Of a stretch of 64,000 nt of DNA, positions 46,737 through 55,395 are shown one piece after another. The stretch spans positions 17,774 through 81,773 of the forward strand of contig CALAHF010000205.1 in NCBI GenBank assembly GCA_937891465.1. The letters run 5' to 3'. The notes beneath the pieces are model-generated. The model had not been told where the DNA came from, searched no databases, and saw nothing but the letters and a program-made list of their open reading frames with translations. Each line of letters begins with the position of its first letter. Positions within the stretch are counted from its first letter, which is position 1. The translations under genes and the position numbers were made by a program. This DNA comes from an uncultured Verrucomicrobiales bacterium. Its GTDB lineage: Bacteria; Verrucomicrobiota; Verrucomicrobiia; Verrucomicrobiales; DEV007.

Positions 46737-47653
46737 GCCGAAACATCATCATTCTCTTTCTACTGCTCATTTTGTTGCAGCCATCGGGCTACTCCCAAGA
46801 AATGACGCGAATATTGTTCGTCGGAAACAGCTATTCCGGGCAAATCCGCAAAACGCTTACGAATTTGATAAAGGCTTCGCCTGAAGGGAAGACCACCGAA
46901 TTGGAATTTATCACCCCTGGAGGGAAAACGTTGGGATTCCACCTCGAGACTCAAGCGACTCTGGAAAAGATTAAAACAGGGAATTGGGACTTTGTGGTTC
47001 TTCAGGACCAAAGCCAGACTCCGGCAGCGTTTCCTAAGAAATTCGAATCTGCCGTGATTGATCTCGATATATTGATCGATGCGAGTGGTGCGAAGACTGT
47101 TTTCTACCAGACGTGGGGGCGCAAAGACGGTGACAAAATGAACCTTCAGACGATGCCTACCTACAAGGCGATGCAAAAAAAGTTGAGCGACAGTTACGCC
47201 AGTGCCGCGAAACGTTGCGACGCCATTCTCGCCCCGGTGGGAGACACGTGGGCAAAGGTTCGAAAAGCAGATCCCAAATTGGGAGATTCGTTGTATAAAT
47301 CGGACGGGAGTCATCCGTCAGCACAAGGCGCCTATCTTGCGGCTTGCGTGTTTTACGTCACGTTTTTCGAAAAATCTCCGGCAACGATCGAGTACAAAGG
47401 AGGCCTTTTCGATGTCGAAGCCACGGCGATTCTCAATGCAATTACCCTTCCCGAAGGAAAACCGACGCCCTCCGCTTTCCCAGCCGACCGCACATTGACG
47501 AACGCAAATGGAAATGAGATCGAAGTGCGCATTTTGGGCCGATCCAAGACCCAGATTTTCTTCACAAAGAATGGAAAGAATCACACTTACGAGATCGATC
47601 AGCTTTCAGAAGCGGATCAAACATTCATCAGAGCGTTGCCGATCAATCGGTAA
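46733..47653 (+). CDS. SGNH-type hydrolase with SHD1-like C-terminus
   Basis: 306 residues with a signal peptide (IIILFLLLILLQPSGYSQE). MTRILFVGNSYSGQIRKTLT is the GxSxS block, NWDFVVLQDQSQTPAA the oxyanion block, and DGSHPSAQGAYLAACVFY holds the catalytic Asp/His pair. The C-terminal RTLTNANGNEIEVRILGRSK and HTYEIDQLSEADQTFIR resemble the SHD1 domain also seen at the N-terminus of the protein at 4561-6645. Substrate unknown, probably an ester of an exported sugar or lipid. Confidence 0.82.
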   Translation: MSRNIIILFLLLILLQPSGYSQEMTRILFVGNSYSGQIRKTLTNLIKASPEGKTTELEFITPGGKTLGFHLETQATLEKIKTGNWDFVVLQDQSQTPAAFPKKFESAVIDLDILIDASGAKTVFYQTWGRKDGDKMNLQTMPTYKAMQKKLSDSYASAAKRCDAILAPVGDTWAKVRKADPKLGDSLYKSDGSHPSAQGAYLAACVFYVTFFEKSPATIEYKGGLFDVEATAILNAITLPEGKPTPSAFPADRTLTNANGNEIEVRILGRSKTQIFFTKNGKNHTYEIDQLSEADQTFIRALPINR

Positions 47654-47675
47654 ACGGGCAAACCGCCTCAATGCC

Positions 47676-48401
47676 TTACTTGATCGCTTCCTCAATCTGC
47701 AAACGCGTGTGAGACGTCCGATTGCCGCTTGCTGGGTTGATGGTTTCGATACGCATTTCGTCGACCATCCAAATATCGCCCATTTTCTTGCCGTGAATGA
47801 CTTCGAAGCGACGAATTGGACGACCTTTGGCGTTGTAACCGATCATCTTGAGCATTCCGCCACTGGTTTTGTCCACCCAGCAATCTACGGTTGAGTAAAG
47901 TCCCGCGCCGTCAGGATTGATCACCCGAACCACCCAGGTCTCGCGATTCTTAATTCGCTGGGTATCCACAATCTTTGCGTTCGGCCAGTAAAGGAAACGC
48001 ATTGAAAGATCATCGTAAGTCACATCCGTTCCGCGAAGGGTGGTGCCATAATTTTTCGGGTCAACGGGCGACAGTTGAGCGCCCCCTTTGCCTTCATAAA
48101 GCGCAAATTTCTTATCTTTCCTGTCGAGATAGATGATGTGCGCAGGATCGGAAAAAATGAATCGAATCGCTTCCGGCTTCAGCGACAAAATGAATGGCAC
48201 TTTTTTATTAAAACCGACCCGAAGCTGTCCGCTGAAGTCGCGATCAAAAAGGGTGTAGCTGTAACGAACCAATTTCATCACCTCATCAGCAGTGAGTTGA
48301 TCAGGAGTTTTTCCTGCGAAAGGACTGGTTTCCTGACTATTCACCGCGCCCGACGATACGAACAGGGCAAGGGCGGAAAGAAGTGCTGGAACGGTTTTCA
48401 T
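47676..48401 (-). CDS. Outer-membrane lipoprotein-sorting-like protein
   Basis: About 242 residues from ATG 48401 (MKTVPALLSALALFVSSGA signal peptide); ATG 48425 is an alternative. YTLFDRDFSGQLRVGFNKKV, AIRFIFSDPAHIIYLDRKDK, LYWPNAKIVDTQRIKNRETW, VDCWVDKTSGGMLKMIGYNA and DIWMVDEMRIETINPASGNR match the LolA-like sorting-protein family. Such proteins carry lipids or lipoproteins between membranes; the ligand here is unknown. It is divergent from the thioesterase gene. Confidence 0.8.
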   Translation of the reverse strand: MKTVPALLSALALFVSSGAVNSQETSPFAGKTPDQLTADEVMKLVRYSYTLFDRDFSGQLRVGFNKKVPFILSLKPEAIRFIFSDPAHIIYLDRKDKKFALYEGKGGAQLSPVDPKNYGTTLRGTDVTYDDLSMRFLYWPNAKIVDTQRIKNRETWVVRVINPDGAGLYSTVDCWVDKTSGGMLKMIGYNAKGRPIRRFEVIHGKKMGDIWMVDEMRIETINPASGNRTSHTRLQIEEAIK

Positions 48402-48527
48402 AAAACGGAATGATAAAAATGACATTTTACTATAAACGTTAGAATCCGGCGTTTCATTCAAAATTCTTACATAATTTTCCAGATTTGGTGAAAAAACCGC
48501 CTTATTCTCGCAAAAAGCCGTCCCGCC

Positions 48528-48866
48528 ATGGAAAACCACCGCCTTGTCCTCCCCCAATATTTAAACCACTACGGCTTTCTCTTCGGCGGCTACCTACTCG
48601 CCTGGGTCGATGAAATGGCCTACCTCGCGGCCAGTTCCGAATTTCCCAACTCCAAATTCGTCACCGTTGGGATGGACGATGTTGAATTCAAAAAAACCGT
48701 TCGCGAAGGCTCGATTCTGCATTTCAATAGCCAGCGCGTCGGGCAGGGCAACACCTCAGTGACCTATGCAGTCTCGGTTCGACGGGAGGAAATTGAGATT
48801 TTTTCCACCAACGTGACCTTGGTTCAGGTTGACGACAACGGGGTGAAAACGCCCCTGCCACGCTAA
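48528..48866 (+). CDS. Acyl-CoA thioesterase, hotdog fold (YciA-like)
   Basis: 112 residues. NHRLVLPQYLNHYGFLFGGY, LLAWVDEMAYLAASSEF and VTVGMDDVEFKKTVREGSIL are the hotdog thioesterase core with the catalytic Asp/Asn segment. It hydrolyses acyl-CoA in the cytoplasm. The chain-length preference is not readable. The ribokinase starts 14 bp after its stop. Confidence 0.87.
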   Translation: MENHRLVLPQYLNHYGFLFGGYLLAWVDEMAYLAASSEFPNSKFVTVGMDDVEFKKTVREGSILHFNSQRVGQGNTSVTYAVSVRREEIEIFSTNVTLVQVDDNGVKTPLPR

Positions 48867-48880
48867 ATTGAATTTCCCCC

Positions 48881-49870
48881 ATGAGCGACGCCCCAGAAGA
48901 CTTTTTTGCCGACGAAGAACTTTCGCCGGTTTCGATCGATCCCAATGCCCCCCATCTCGTCGTGGCTGGCTCATTGAATATTGACTATGTGATGCGGGTG
49001 GGCCGTCTACCCAACCCCGGTGAAACCATCGCAGCGGCCGAGATGGTTACTAATTTTGGCGGCAAAGGTGCCAACCAGGCAGTTGCGGCAGCCCGTCAGG
49101 AAATCGAGGTCACACTGATTGGATCTCTCGGCGACGACGAAATGGCTCGTCCCTACCGAACGCGACTCGAAAACGAAGGTATCAACGTCGATCTGATTAA
49201 AAATCAACCCGGCATCCGATCCGGTTCTGCATTCATCGCCGTCGATGATGAAGGCGAAAATACCATCATCGTATCTCCGGGAGCAAACGCGATCACTTCG
49301 GTTGACGAAATTCATCACGCTGAGGCCGCAATTCAGAAAGCGGACGCGTTGTTGGCTCAATTTGAAATTCCAATTTCGACCATCGTCGAAGCCGTAAACG
49401 CCGCGAATCTCGCCGACGTGACCGTTATTTTGAACCCCTCCCCGATCCGGACGACATTTCCGTGGAGCGAGATTCAGAGCGATTACGTGATCGTCAACGA
49501 ATCCGAAGCCATTGAATTGCTCGATTTTCTTCCCGGGCAAATCCGCGATCTGCCTATGGTTCGCCAGCAGCTGGATGAATTCAATATCGGCACGCTCGTA
49601 ATCACACGTGGAAGCGATCCAACTCTCGTTTATCCGGAGTTCGAAGATCCATTCGAAGTTCCAACCATGGCCGTACTTCCAATCGACACCGTCGGCGCAG
49701 GCGACGCATTCGCTGGCTGCTTTGCATCTCAAATCGCGCGCGGTGTGGATTTGCGCGATGCGGTTCGCTCCGCAAATGTCGCGGGAGCGCTTACCACGCT
49801 TGGCGCAGGCGCCCAGAGCCCGATTCCGGATCTCGATCAAGTCGAACAGCACGTTCAGCAATTTCCCTGA
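48881..49870 (+). CDS. rbsK: Ribokinase (PfkB family)
   Basis: 329 residues. HLVVAGSLNIDYVMRVGRLP and NPGETIAAAEMVTNFGGKGA NQAVAAARQ are PfkB signature 1; TVGAGDAFAGCFASQIARGV is signature 2 with the catalytic aspartate. The N-terminal acidic extension (APEDFFADEELSPVSID) is longer than usual. It phosphorylates ribose or a related sugar. It follows the thioesterase gene closely and precedes a ROK-type gene. Confidence 0.92.
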   Translation: MSDAPEDFFADEELSPVSIDPNAPHLVVAGSLNIDYVMRVGRLPNPGETIAAAEMVTNFGGKGANQAVAAARQEIEVTLIGSLGDDEMARPYRTRLENEGINVDLIKNQPGIRSGSAFIAVDDEGENTIIVSPGANAITSVDEIHHAEAAIQKADALLAQFEIPISTIVEAVNAANLADVTVILNPSPIRTTFPWSEIQSDYVIVNESEAIELLDFLPGQIRDLPMVRQQLDEFNIGTLVITRGSDPTLVYPEFEDPFEVPTMAVLPIDTVGAGDAFAGCFASQIARGVDLRDAVRSANVAGALTTLGAGAQSPIPDLDQVEQHVQQFP

Positions 49871-49872
49871 TT

Positions 49873-49950
49873 CACGAAGCAATAGGGTTGGTTCGCCGAA
49901 CATACCCTATAGATTCGTTTTGCCTTTTCGAAGCAACCCTGTTGGTTAGG
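49873..49950. repeat. 22-bp-unit intergenic repeat, locus R9 (three units)
   Basis: Forward unit CACGAAGCAATAGGGTTGG, reversed unit CATACCCTATAGATTCG and, after a T-rich spacer, a second reversed unit CGAAGCAACCCTGTTGG. The only triple locus. It lies between the ribokinase and ROK-type genes. Confidence 0.8.
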
Positions 49951-50028
49951 AAATGGGTAGAACAGAGTCTCATTTTGGAACTGGTATTCGGGGGTTGCCA
50001 TACTCGCTCAGAGACGCTTTATATCCCT

Positions 50029-51405
50029 ATGATCACACCATGTCTCGATCCTGATTTTGTTCCTGCTGCCGTATGGAATCGTAACTTCCGTGAAAAGGTC
50101 GCCGCAGATTCGAAAGCTGAGGATTTCGAAATTGCGCTGACGCGCCCCGATGGTGTCACGTTTCGGCATTCAGCCAGAATCCTTGAACCAACCGAATCAA
50201 ACGCGGCTCTGAATCAAAAATATGTTGAGCGGCTTCTCAAATTTCTCCTGTGGGCGAAGGGAGGCAGTCGGGTTCTAATTTCGGGAAACACTGACTTAAC
50301 ACGCTTTCTCGCCTCGGAGTATTCGGAAAACGGCACACGCAAATTCGATTGGAAAACGTTGGGAGAGAATGTCTTCGGCGAAGCAATTTCGGTGACGTCG
50401 GTGAATGAATCGGATCTGCCGGAGGAAAATCTCGCCACGACTTCACAGGGGAAAAATCTTGATGGCTGCCGGATTGGTTTTGATCTGGGCGGTTCAGATC
50501 GAAAATATGCCGCGGTGATCGATGGAGAAGTCGTTTTCTCAGAGGAAGTTGCCTGGGATCCCTACTTTCAATCCGACCCTGACTACCACTACAAGGGAAT
50601 CGTCGACAGCCTCGCCAAAGCAGCCGCCTATCTTCCCAAAGTTGATGCGATTGGTGGCTCCGCCGCAGGAATTTATATCAATAATGAAGTGCGACTCGCC
50701 TCACTTTTCCGCGGCGTTACGGATCCAGCTGTTTTTCAAAAGCGGGTTCAGCCGATGTTTACCGATATCGTTGCTGAGCATTATCCTGGAGTTCCTTTTG
50801 AAATCGCGAACGACGGCGATGTCACCGCTCTCGCTGGTGCGATGAGTTTAAATACAAATGGTGTCCTCGGAATCGCCATGGGAACAGCCGAGGCAGTTGG
50901 CTATGTGAATACGAGTGGTCAAGTGACTCCGCAACTCAACGAACTCGCGTTTGCACCGGTCGACTATCGCGAGAATGGCCCCGCTGATGAATGGTCCGGC
51001 GACTCGGGCTGCGGTGTTCAATTTTTCTCGCAACAAGGAGTCGCGCGCTTAACTGACAAGGCAGGTTTCAAGTTTGGAGACATGCCATTTCCCGAGCAAC
51101 TCATCGAGGTGCAAAACGCAATGAACGACGGGCACGAAGGTGCCCGAAATATTTATGATACGCTTGGCGTTTGCTTCGGATATTCGATAGCTCACTATGC
51201 AAAATTTTACGACATCAACACGCTGATCATTATGGGGCGCGTCACCTCCGGCTCCGGCGGAGACCTGCTCATGGATCGTGCGAAAGAAGTTCTCACGGCG
51301 GAATACCCTGAGCTTGCAGAAAAGATTACGTTCACAATTCCGGATGAGAAAATGAAGCGACATGGCCAAGCGATCGCGGCCGCTTCACTTCCGACTCTGG
51401 CTTAG
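50029..51405 (+). CDS. ROK-like sugar kinase family protein
   Basis: About 458 residues from ATG 50029; an in-frame start at 49888 would translate repeat R9 and is unlikely. CRIGFDLGGSDRKYAAVIDG is the ATP-binding phosphate-1 motif, VDAIGGSAAGIYINNEVRLA and FEIANDGDVTALAGAMSLN hold the catalytic region (NDGD), and GVLGIAMGTAEAVGYVN the second ATP motif. The N-terminal 145 residues are an extra domain unlike standard ROK proteins. Sugar substrate unknown; the ribokinase beside it fits carbohydrate use. Confidence 0.78.
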   Translation: MITPCLDPDFVPAAVWNRNFREKVAADSKAEDFEIALTRPDGVTFRHSARILEPTESNAALNQKYVERLLKFLLWAKGGSRVLISGNTDLTRFLASEYSENGTRKFDWKTLGENVFGEAISVTSVNESDLPEENLATTSQGKNLDGCRIGFDLGGSDRKYAAVIDGEVVFSEEVAWDPYFQSDPDYHYKGIVDSLAKAAAYLPKVDAIGGSAAGIYINNEVRLASLFRGVTDPAVFQKRVQPMFTDIVAEHYPGVPFEIANDGDVTALAGAMSLNTNGVLGIAMGTAEAVGYVNTSGQVTPQLNELAFAPVDYRENGPADEWSGDSGCGVQFFSQQGVARLTDKAGFKFGDMPFPEQLIEVQNAMNDGHEGARNIYDTLGVCFGYSIAHYAKFYDINTLIIMGRVTSGSGGDLLMDRAKEVLTAEYPELAEKITFTIPDEKMKRHGQAIAAASLPTLA

Positions 51406-51455
51406 TCGCCCGATCGAACGATTGTCATTGATAGCGAAATCGTTATCATCGCGGC

Positions 51456-52994
51456 ATGTTTAGAACCTTTCTCGCGATCGTTTTTGCTGCATTTTGCTTC
51501 CATGCTTCGGCGGAAGAAAAACGCCCGAATATCCTCGTCGTCCTCACGGATGATCAGCGTTACGACGCGATGGGCTTTCTCGATCATCCGTTTTTGAAGA
51601 CGCCTCATCTCGACGAGTTGGCGGCCACCGGGATTCATTTCAAAAACGCAATCGTAACAACTTCGCTTTGTTCGCCGAGTCGCGCTTCGATTTTGACGGG
51701 GCAATTCGCACACAACCATCGGGTAGTCGACAACTACAATCCGATTCCTGAAGGGCTCATTTATTTCCCCGAGTATTTGCAGAAAAATGGCTACGAAACC
51801 GCTTTCATCGGCAAATGGCACATGGGCGGCGAGATCGATCACCAACAGCCCGGATTCGATCACTGGATCAGTTTTAAAGGACAAGGTGTCTATTTCGCCG
51901 ATCCGGCCGAGGCGAAAGTGAAGGGCCGTTTTGTGCCACAAGTCAATCGCGACGGATTCAACATCAATGGCAAACGAGTCGAACAAAAAGGCTACATCAC
52001 AGATGAGCTGACCGAATACACGCTCGATTGGTTGAAGGGCCGCGAAGGTGAAAACGATGAGAAGCCATGGCTCTGCTATCTTTCGCACAAAGCAGTTCAC
52101 GCAGATTTTTTACCATCCAATCGCCATGCTTACATGTATGAAGACGCCGAATTCACGCCGCCAAAAAGCTGGTCGGACTCACCAGATGAATTCACAGATG
52201 TTCCGCGTTGGGTTCAGAACCAGCGCAACAGCCGCCACGGGGTTGAGTTTGCCTACTATTCCGATCTCGACATCGCGACGTATTACAAGCGCTACTGTGA
52301 AACAATCGCGGCGATCGATGAGAGTTTGGGGGAAATACGGGCTCAACTGAAAGCCGCTGGCGAACTGGAAAACACACTGATCTTATATCTCGGCGACAAC
52401 GGGTTTCTCTTCGGCGAACACGGCTTGATCGACAAACGCTGCGCATACGATGCGTCGGTTCGCATCCCGATGGTCATGTCATGGCCGGCTGGAATCAAAG
52501 GCGGGCAAACGCTCGAGCAAGTGGTCGCGAACATCGATGTGGCTCCGACCATGCTCGACGCCGCCGGTTTGGAAACACCGGAACAAATGGACGGCATGAG
52601 CTTTCTCCCGCTCGCAAAGGGAAAATCAACCGAGTGGCGCGATTACATTCTCTACGAATATTTTTGGGAACGAAATTACCCGCAAACGCCGACGATGCAT
52701 GCGGTGATCGGCGAGCAATTCAAGTATGTCCGTTACCACGGAATTTGGGATGTCGATGAACTTTACGACCAAAAAAATGATCCCGACGAGAAAACAAATT
52801 TGATCAACGATCCGAAATACGCCAAGACCGTCGAGAAGCTGAACAAGCGGCTTTTCGAACTCCTAAGAGAAAGCACCGGAACCGAAATGCCGATCCTCGA
52901 TGATCGCGGCACGAAGTTTTTGCACCGCAAAAAAGGCGGCACAAAATCAGCTGAGTTTCCAGATTGGTTTTATCGTGATCCGGAAGGAAAGTGA
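51456..52994 (+). CDS. Sulfatase (CSPSR type)
   Basis: 512 residues with a signal peptide (FRTFLAIVFAAFCFHASAEE). NILVVLTDDQRYDAMGFLDH, TTSLCSPSRASILTGQFAHN near residue 75 (formylglycine site), TAFIGKWHMGGEIDHQQPGF, LILYLGDNGFLFGEHGLIDK and RIPMVMSWPAGIKGG identify a complete enzyme close to iduronate/choline-type sulfatases. ELYDQKNDPDEKTNLIND is the usual C-terminal block. The substrate is probably a sulfated glycan. Confidence 0.94.
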   Translation: MFRTFLAIVFAAFCFHASAEEKRPNILVVLTDDQRYDAMGFLDHPFLKTPHLDELAATGIHFKNAIVTTSLCSPSRASILTGQFAHNHRVVDNYNPIPEGLIYFPEYLQKNGYETAFIGKWHMGGEIDHQQPGFDHWISFKGQGVYFADPAEAKVKGRFVPQVNRDGFNINGKRVEQKGYITDELTEYTLDWLKGREGENDEKPWLCYLSHKAVHADFLPSNRHAYMYEDAEFTPPKSWSDSPDEFTDVPRWVQNQRNSRHGVEFAYYSDLDIATYYKRYCETIAAIDESLGEIRAQLKAAGELENTLILYLGDNGFLFGEHGLIDKRCAYDASVRIPMVMSWPAGIKGGQTLEQVVANIDVAPTMLDAAGLETPEQMDGMSFLPLAKGKSTEWRDYILYEYFWERNYPQTPTMHAVIGEQFKYVRYHGIWDVDELYDQKNDPDEKTNLINDPKYAKTVEKLNKRLFELLRESTGTEMPILDDRGTKFLHRKKGGTKSAEFPDWFYRDPEGK

Positions 52995-53001
52995 GGGATA
53001 G

Positions 53002-53268
53002 ATGAAGTGGGCATTTGCAATATTCGTATTTCTAATTCTTCTGGCGTGGCTTCCGGTTCGGCGATTTATTTTACTTCAAAAACTTTCCCCCTCTGCATTT
53101 CTTCATCCCATGGCCCCATATTTGGATCTCGAAATTGCACTGCGTTATCTTAAACGCAATAATTTGAGGAAACCTTTTTGTGTGATTTTCCTCCTAGCGA
53201 TTTCAACTGTTTTGGTGATGTCAATGATCAGCTGGATTGGATATCTGGTGTATCAATTTTCAACTTAG
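53002..53268 (+). CDS. Two-helix small membrane protein
   Basis: 88 residues. GAGGGATAG directly before ATG 53002 is a good ribosome site and overlaps the sulfatase stop region. Two hydrophobic segments (AFAIFVFLILLAWLPV; FCVIFLLAISTVLVMSMISW) flank a middle part YLDLEIALRYLKRNNLRKPF. The last stretch resembles the start of FtsX/LolC-type permeases, but the protein is far too short for one. No function assigned. Confidence 0.6.
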   Translation: MKWAFAIFVFLILLAWLPVRRFILLQKLSPSAFLHPMAPYLDLEIALRYLKRNNLRKPFCVIFLLAISTVLVMSMISWIGYLVYQFST

Positions 53269-53304
53269 GGTGAAAAAAACCTGAGAATTGCAATCGAAAT
53301 AGAA

Positions 53305-55329
53305 TCACCAGGGGTTCCCACCAACTCGCCATTCTTCGACCAAATCAGTCGGAATATCTTCCAAAAACCGGGACGGCCGCTGAATGACATTTCCATTATG
53401 AGCGCCGTGCCACATGTTTGGATACAGCAAATACAGCTCGTCTTTCGCTCGCGTCACAGCAACGTAGAACAGGCGCCGCTCTTCTTCCAAGCCGCTTTCG
53501 TCTTCGCCATCTTCGTCGAGGACGCGGGCATTTGGAAACATGCCTTCGGCCAGCCAAACTACAAAAACAACCCGCCACTCGAGGCCTTTCGCCTGATGGA
53601 CTGAGCTTAAGCAAACGGACTCTTTGTCGCTTTCTTCCTGAGTCGCGCCAACAGCATCCTGCCCCGCCAACAGACTCAGTTGGGAGAGAAATTCCGCCAC
53701 GTCTTCAAACCCTTCGCTGTAGCGTTCCAGCTGACGAATATCCTGAATCCGGTTGTCGTAATTCGGAAATTTCGATCGCATGTAGTCGTCGTAAACACCA
53801 TTGGCGATCGACGAAATCATCGCCACAGGCGGATACAATTCGCCCTCGGCACTGATCAATTCATCAAGCGTGTAGGCGAGTTGCTCCCACGCTTTTTCAC
53901 CTTTTTTCGGGACTTTAAAATCGAGCAGGTATTCGCTGAATGTTCCAATCACTTCGGCTTGAGCTCCTTCGCTACCACGCCATGAACGCCACAAGTTATC
54001 CGCTGTCTTTGCGCCAAAACCTGGTAGCATTTTCACAATGCGTTTAAAAGCAATTTCGTCGCGGCGGTTCGCTGCGAATTTGATGAACGACGCCACGTCT
54101 TTGATGTGGGCCTGCTCGAAAAATCGAAGGCCACTGGTGATGAAAAACGGCACGCCGCGCCGCGTGAGCTCCATCTGAATTTCCATCGACTGATAGTGCG
54201 CCCGATACAAAATTGCGATCTCCTCAAGTTCGATTCCTTCGTCGCGAAGCTCCAAAATTCTTTGCGCCACAAACTGCGCTTGAGTCGACACATCAGCCAC
54301 CGGAACCAAAGCGGGAAGCATGTCGCGATCGGGCCGGGCAGGAGCGAGATTTTTCTTAAATTGCTCGCGGTTCGGCGCAATCGCCGCGTTCGCAAACGTC
54401 AGAATTTCAGGAACACTTCGGTAATTAGTCTCAATCACATAGCGTTTTGTATCTTCATAACGATCGGGGAATTCGAGGATATTGCGGAAATCAGCTCCGC
54501 GCCACGAGTAGATCGATTGGGCATCATCACCAACCACCATGACATTTTTTTGCGGCATCCCGAGGAGATCGATCATCTCGGCCTGCACCTGATTGGTGTC
54601 CTGATACTCATCAACAAGAACGAACTCGAACTGCTTTTGGTAGATCTCGCAGATGTCTTTATTCTCCTTCAGCAAAAGGAGCGTCTTCACAAGGAGGTCA
54701 TCAAAATCCATCGAATTTGTGTCCTTCTTTTTCTCCTCGTAAGCAACATGGAGCCCTTCGATTTGCTCCATCAGATGATAGAAATACGGATACCGTAATT
54801 CGACAACTTCATCGAGCGTTTCGGAAGTATTTTCCGCGAGCGAGAACATATTCCCGAGCACATCCGGCTTGGGAAAGCGCGTTTCTTTGACGTCGATTTT
54901 GCTTTCGGCGATGACCGATTGCATCAACTCCTTCTGGTCTTCCCGATCCATGATCGAAAAACCGGTTTCCCAACCAAGGCGGGCCGCGTGACGCCGCAAA
55001 ATTTTATTACCAATCGAGTGAAACGTCCCGCCCCACAAATCCGCGGTGTTGCTCGAAACCAGTTCTTCGACCCGCTCCAACATCTCGCGGGCCGCTTTGT
55101 TGGTAAAGGTCAGCAGCAGGATATTTTTAGGATTGATCCCGTTATCCAGCAAATACGCAACGCGATAAGTCAGCGTCCGCGTTTTGCCCGACCCGGCGCC
55201 TGCAATAACCAGCGCCGGCCCCGGAGGAGCCGTCACCGCGTCGAACTGAGAGTCATTGAGTTCCTTCTCATAATCGATATTCGAAGGAGCGTTCGCGGGA
55301 ACGCGGTTGATAGTATAATCACGGGCCAT
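53305..55329 (-). CDS. UvrD/PcrA-type superfamily 1 DNA helicase
   Basis: 674 residues. LVIAGAGSGKTRTLTYRVAY (Walker A), LLLTFTNKAAREMLER (motif Ia), FVLVDEYQDTNQVQAEMI (Walker B), VVGDDAQSIYSWRGAD (III), VIETNYRSVPEIL (IV), CLSSVHQAKGLEWRVVFVVW (V) and EERRLFYVAVTRAKDELYLL (VI). It is a 3'-5' helicase for repair and replication restart. The C-terminus is short, lacking the PcrA tail. The gene stands alone, convergent with the small membrane protein. Confidence 0.95.
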   Translation of the reverse strand: MARDYTINRVPANAPSNIDYEKELNDSQFDAVTAPPGPALVIAGAGSGKTRTLTYRVAYLLDNGINPKNILLLTFTNKAAREMLERVEELVSSNTADLWGGTFHSIGNKILRRHAARLGWETGFSIMDREDQKELMQSVIAESKIDVKETRFPKPDVLGNMFSLAENTSETLDEVVELRYPYFYHLMEQIEGLHVAYEEKKKDTNSMDFDDLLVKTLLLLKENKDICEIYQKQFEFVLVDEYQDTNQVQAEMIDLLGMPQKNVMVVGDDAQSIYSWRGADFRNILEFPDRYEDTKRYVIETNYRSVPEILTFANAAIAPNREQFKKNLAPARPDRDMLPALVPVADVSTQAQFVAQRILELRDEGIELEEIAILYRAHYQSMEIQMELTRRGVPFFITSGLRFFEQAHIKDVASFIKFAANRRDEIAFKRIVKMLPGFGAKTADNLWRSWRGSEGAQAEVIGTFSEYLLDFKVPKKGEKAWEQLAYTLDELISAEGELYPPVAMISSIANGVYDDYMRSKFPNYDNRIQDIRQLERYSEGFEDVAEFLSQLSLLAGQDAVGATQEESDKESVCLSSVHQAKGLEWRVVFVVWLAEGMFPNARVLDEDGEDESGLEEERRLFYVAVTRAKDELYLLYPNMWHGAHNGNVIQRPSRFLEDIPTDLVEEWRVGGNPW

Positions 55330-55395
55330 ATTTCTGAGTCACGCAGCATAGCCAGAAATGGCGGTGCGACGCAGAAAAAATTCCAATCCGGAATT